Positions 6,153 through 7,096 of a DNA stretch of 7,096 nucleotides are shown piece by piece. The DNA lies in the NCBI GenBank assembly GCA_947462115.1, contig CANHON010000241.1, positions 1 through 7,096 on the forward strand, in the 5' to 3' direction. The notes beneath the pieces were generated by a model. It was not told the DNA's origin and did not search any database. It saw only the letters and a list, made by a program, of their open reading frames with translations. This DNA comes from Deltaproteobacteria bacterium (GTDB lineage Bacteria; Myxococcota_A; UBA796; UBA2385). The stretch's first letter is position 1. Every line of letters begins with the position of its first letter. The position numbers and the translations under genes are program-made.

Positions 6153-6158
6153 CTCCCG

Positions 6159-7076
6159 ATGAGCACCCGCAGCTTCACCGCGCTCGGCACCGCCAGCCAG
6201 GTGCCCACCCGGCACCGCAACCACAACGGCTACCTGTTGCGCTGGGACGAGGTGGGCTTCTTGTTCGACCCCGGCGAGGGCACGCAGCGGCAGATGATCC
6301 ACGCCGGGCACAGCATGAGCGGCGTGCACCACATCTGCATCACGCACTTCCACGGCGACCACTGCCTCGGCCTGCCCGGCGTGCTGCAGCGGGCCAGCCT
6401 GGACGGTATCGCCCACCCCCTCAACGTCCACTATCACGACAGCGGCGCTGCTTTCATCCAGCGGCTGCGCTATGCCTCGATCTACCAAGAGCGGGCCCGG
6501 GTGGTGGAGCGGCCCTTCGCCGGGCCGGGGGTCTTGGAGAGAACAGCCACCTGGACGCTGTCTTCGGATGAGCTGGACCATGGGACGCCGAGCTTTGGCT
6601 ACCGGGTCGAGGCGGCCCCCGGCTGGACCCTCGAGCCCGAGCGCCTCGCCGAAGCGGGCCTGCGCGGGCCCCAGATCGGGCAGCTCCAGCGGGAGGGCGT
6701 TGTCGAGCACGCCGGTCGCCGGTGGACCCTCGCCGAGCTCGGCCGCGCGCGGCCCGGGCAGTCGGTGGCGGTGGTCATGGACACCCGCCCCTGCGCCGGC
6801 GCCGAGCGGCTGGCCCAGGGCGTCGATCTGCTCATCTGCGAGAGCACCTACCTGTCGGACCACCAGGCCGAGGCCCGCGCCCGGGGCCACATGACCGCCC
6901 GGGACGCCGCACTGCTCGCCCGCGCGGCCGGCGCCCGTCGCCTCGTGCTCACCCACTTCAGCCAGCGCTACGCCGACATCGCGGCCTTCGTGGCGGAGGC
7001 TGCGCCGATCTTCCCCGAGGTCGTGGCGGTGGCCGACGGCGACACCATCCCCTTGCGGGGCGACCGCAAAGAGTGA
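6159..7076 (+). CDS. rnz: Ribonuclease Z (tRNA 3'-end endonuclease)
   Basis: Zinc-dependent endonuclease that removes the 3' trailer from precursor tRNAs; cytoplasmic and acting as a dimer. The 305-residue product matches the short bacterial form (about 305-310). It shows the metallo-beta-lactamase signature THFHGDH (His63, His65, Asp67, His68). The further metal ligands are His141 (LDHGTPSFGY), Asp208 (VMDTRP) and His266 (LTHFSQRY), all at the expected spacing for B. subtilis RNase Z. The HxT motif GHMT (243-246) is present. So is the flexible-arm (exosite) region, around GLRGPQIGQLQREG (167-180), which binds the tRNA elbow. The N-terminus GTASQVPTRHRNHNGYLLRW is a variant of the usual GTG...P..RN start. 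I start it at ATG 6159, with GAGG six bases upstream. It is transcribed away from pilT, with which it has no known functional link. Confidence 0.95.
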   Translation: MSTRSFTALGTASQVPTRHRNHNGYLLRWDEVGFLFDPGEGTQRQMIHAGHSMSGVHHICITHFHGDHCLGLPGVLQRASLDGIAHPLNVHYHDSGAAFIQRLRYASIYQERARVVERPFAGPGVLERTATWTLSSDELDHGTPSFGYRVEAAPGWTLEPERLAEAGLRGPQIGQLQREGVVEHAGRRWTLAELGRARPGQSVAVVMDTRPCAGAERLAQGVDLLICESTYLSDHQAEARARGHMTARDAALLARAAGARRLVLTHFSQRYADIAAFVAEAAPIFPEVVAVADGDTIPLRGDRKE

Positions 7077-7096
7077 CGTGGCCGCGCCTGTTTCCG

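Noticed and set aside
6084..6158. Extended rnz start at GTG 6084
   Set aside because: The start would lie within the palindrome and add a non-conserved Arg/Pro-rich segment; ATG 6159 has a well-placed GAGG and gives the normal family length.
5999..6158. Sigma-54 promoter for pilT or rnz
   Set aside because: I looked for GG-N10-GC elements of the TGGCAC-N5-TTGC type on both strands and saw no convincing one.
6069..6956. 295-residue - strand frame opposite rnz
   Set aside because: Shadow of RNase Z, whose full set of metal ligands is present on the + strand.

Overview
This is a GC-rich, gene-dense bacterial chromosome segment with no mobile element, tRNA, rRNA or CRISPR array that I can see. 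It probably comes from a Myxococcota or other deltaproteobacterial lineage. That placement is an inference from base composition, the PilT type, the wording of the RNase Z N-terminus, the class III cyclase with a cytoplasmic sensor-like N-terminus, and a lipoprotein with a DxDGDG...GE loop. It has not been checked by any search.

Layout. (1) On the + strand, bases 31-2407 hold a serine-biosynthesis pair. A serA-type 3-phosphoglycerate dehydrogenase with an ACT domain is followed 70 bp later by serC, the phosphoserine aminotransferase. These are the first two steps from 3-phosphoglycerate to serine; serB is not in the window. (2) On the - strand, read from 5998 down to 2422, four genes form a tight unit: pilT (type IV pilus retraction ATPase), a ThiS-like sulfur carrier, a membrane-anchored class III adenylate cyclase, and a small lipoprotein. 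thiS and the cyclase gene overlap by ATGA, and the cyclase and lipoprotein genes overlap by TGATG, so the last three are very likely translationally coupled. (3) On the + strand, bases 6159-7076 hold ribonuclease Z, divergent from pilT.

Non-coding signals. The pilT/rnz divergent region (5999-6158) carries a perfect 7-bp inverted repeat with a 4-bp spacer, a candidate operator. The 14-bp gap between the convergent serC and lipoprotein genes sits inside a hairpin whose two arms contain the two stop codons, a candidate bidirectional terminator. A second strong hairpin surrounds the pilT stop codon and ends just before the thiS ribosome binding site, so it may separate pilT expression from the downstream genes.

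Most of the window is recognisable housekeeping sequence. The part that deserves attention is the pilT-thiS-cyclase-lipoprotein unit. It joins pilus retraction to cyclic-nucleotide synthesis and includes a ThiS with no thiamine partner gene in view and an unrecognised lipoprotein. I infer a possible surface or motility signalling module, but the sequence alone does not prove one.
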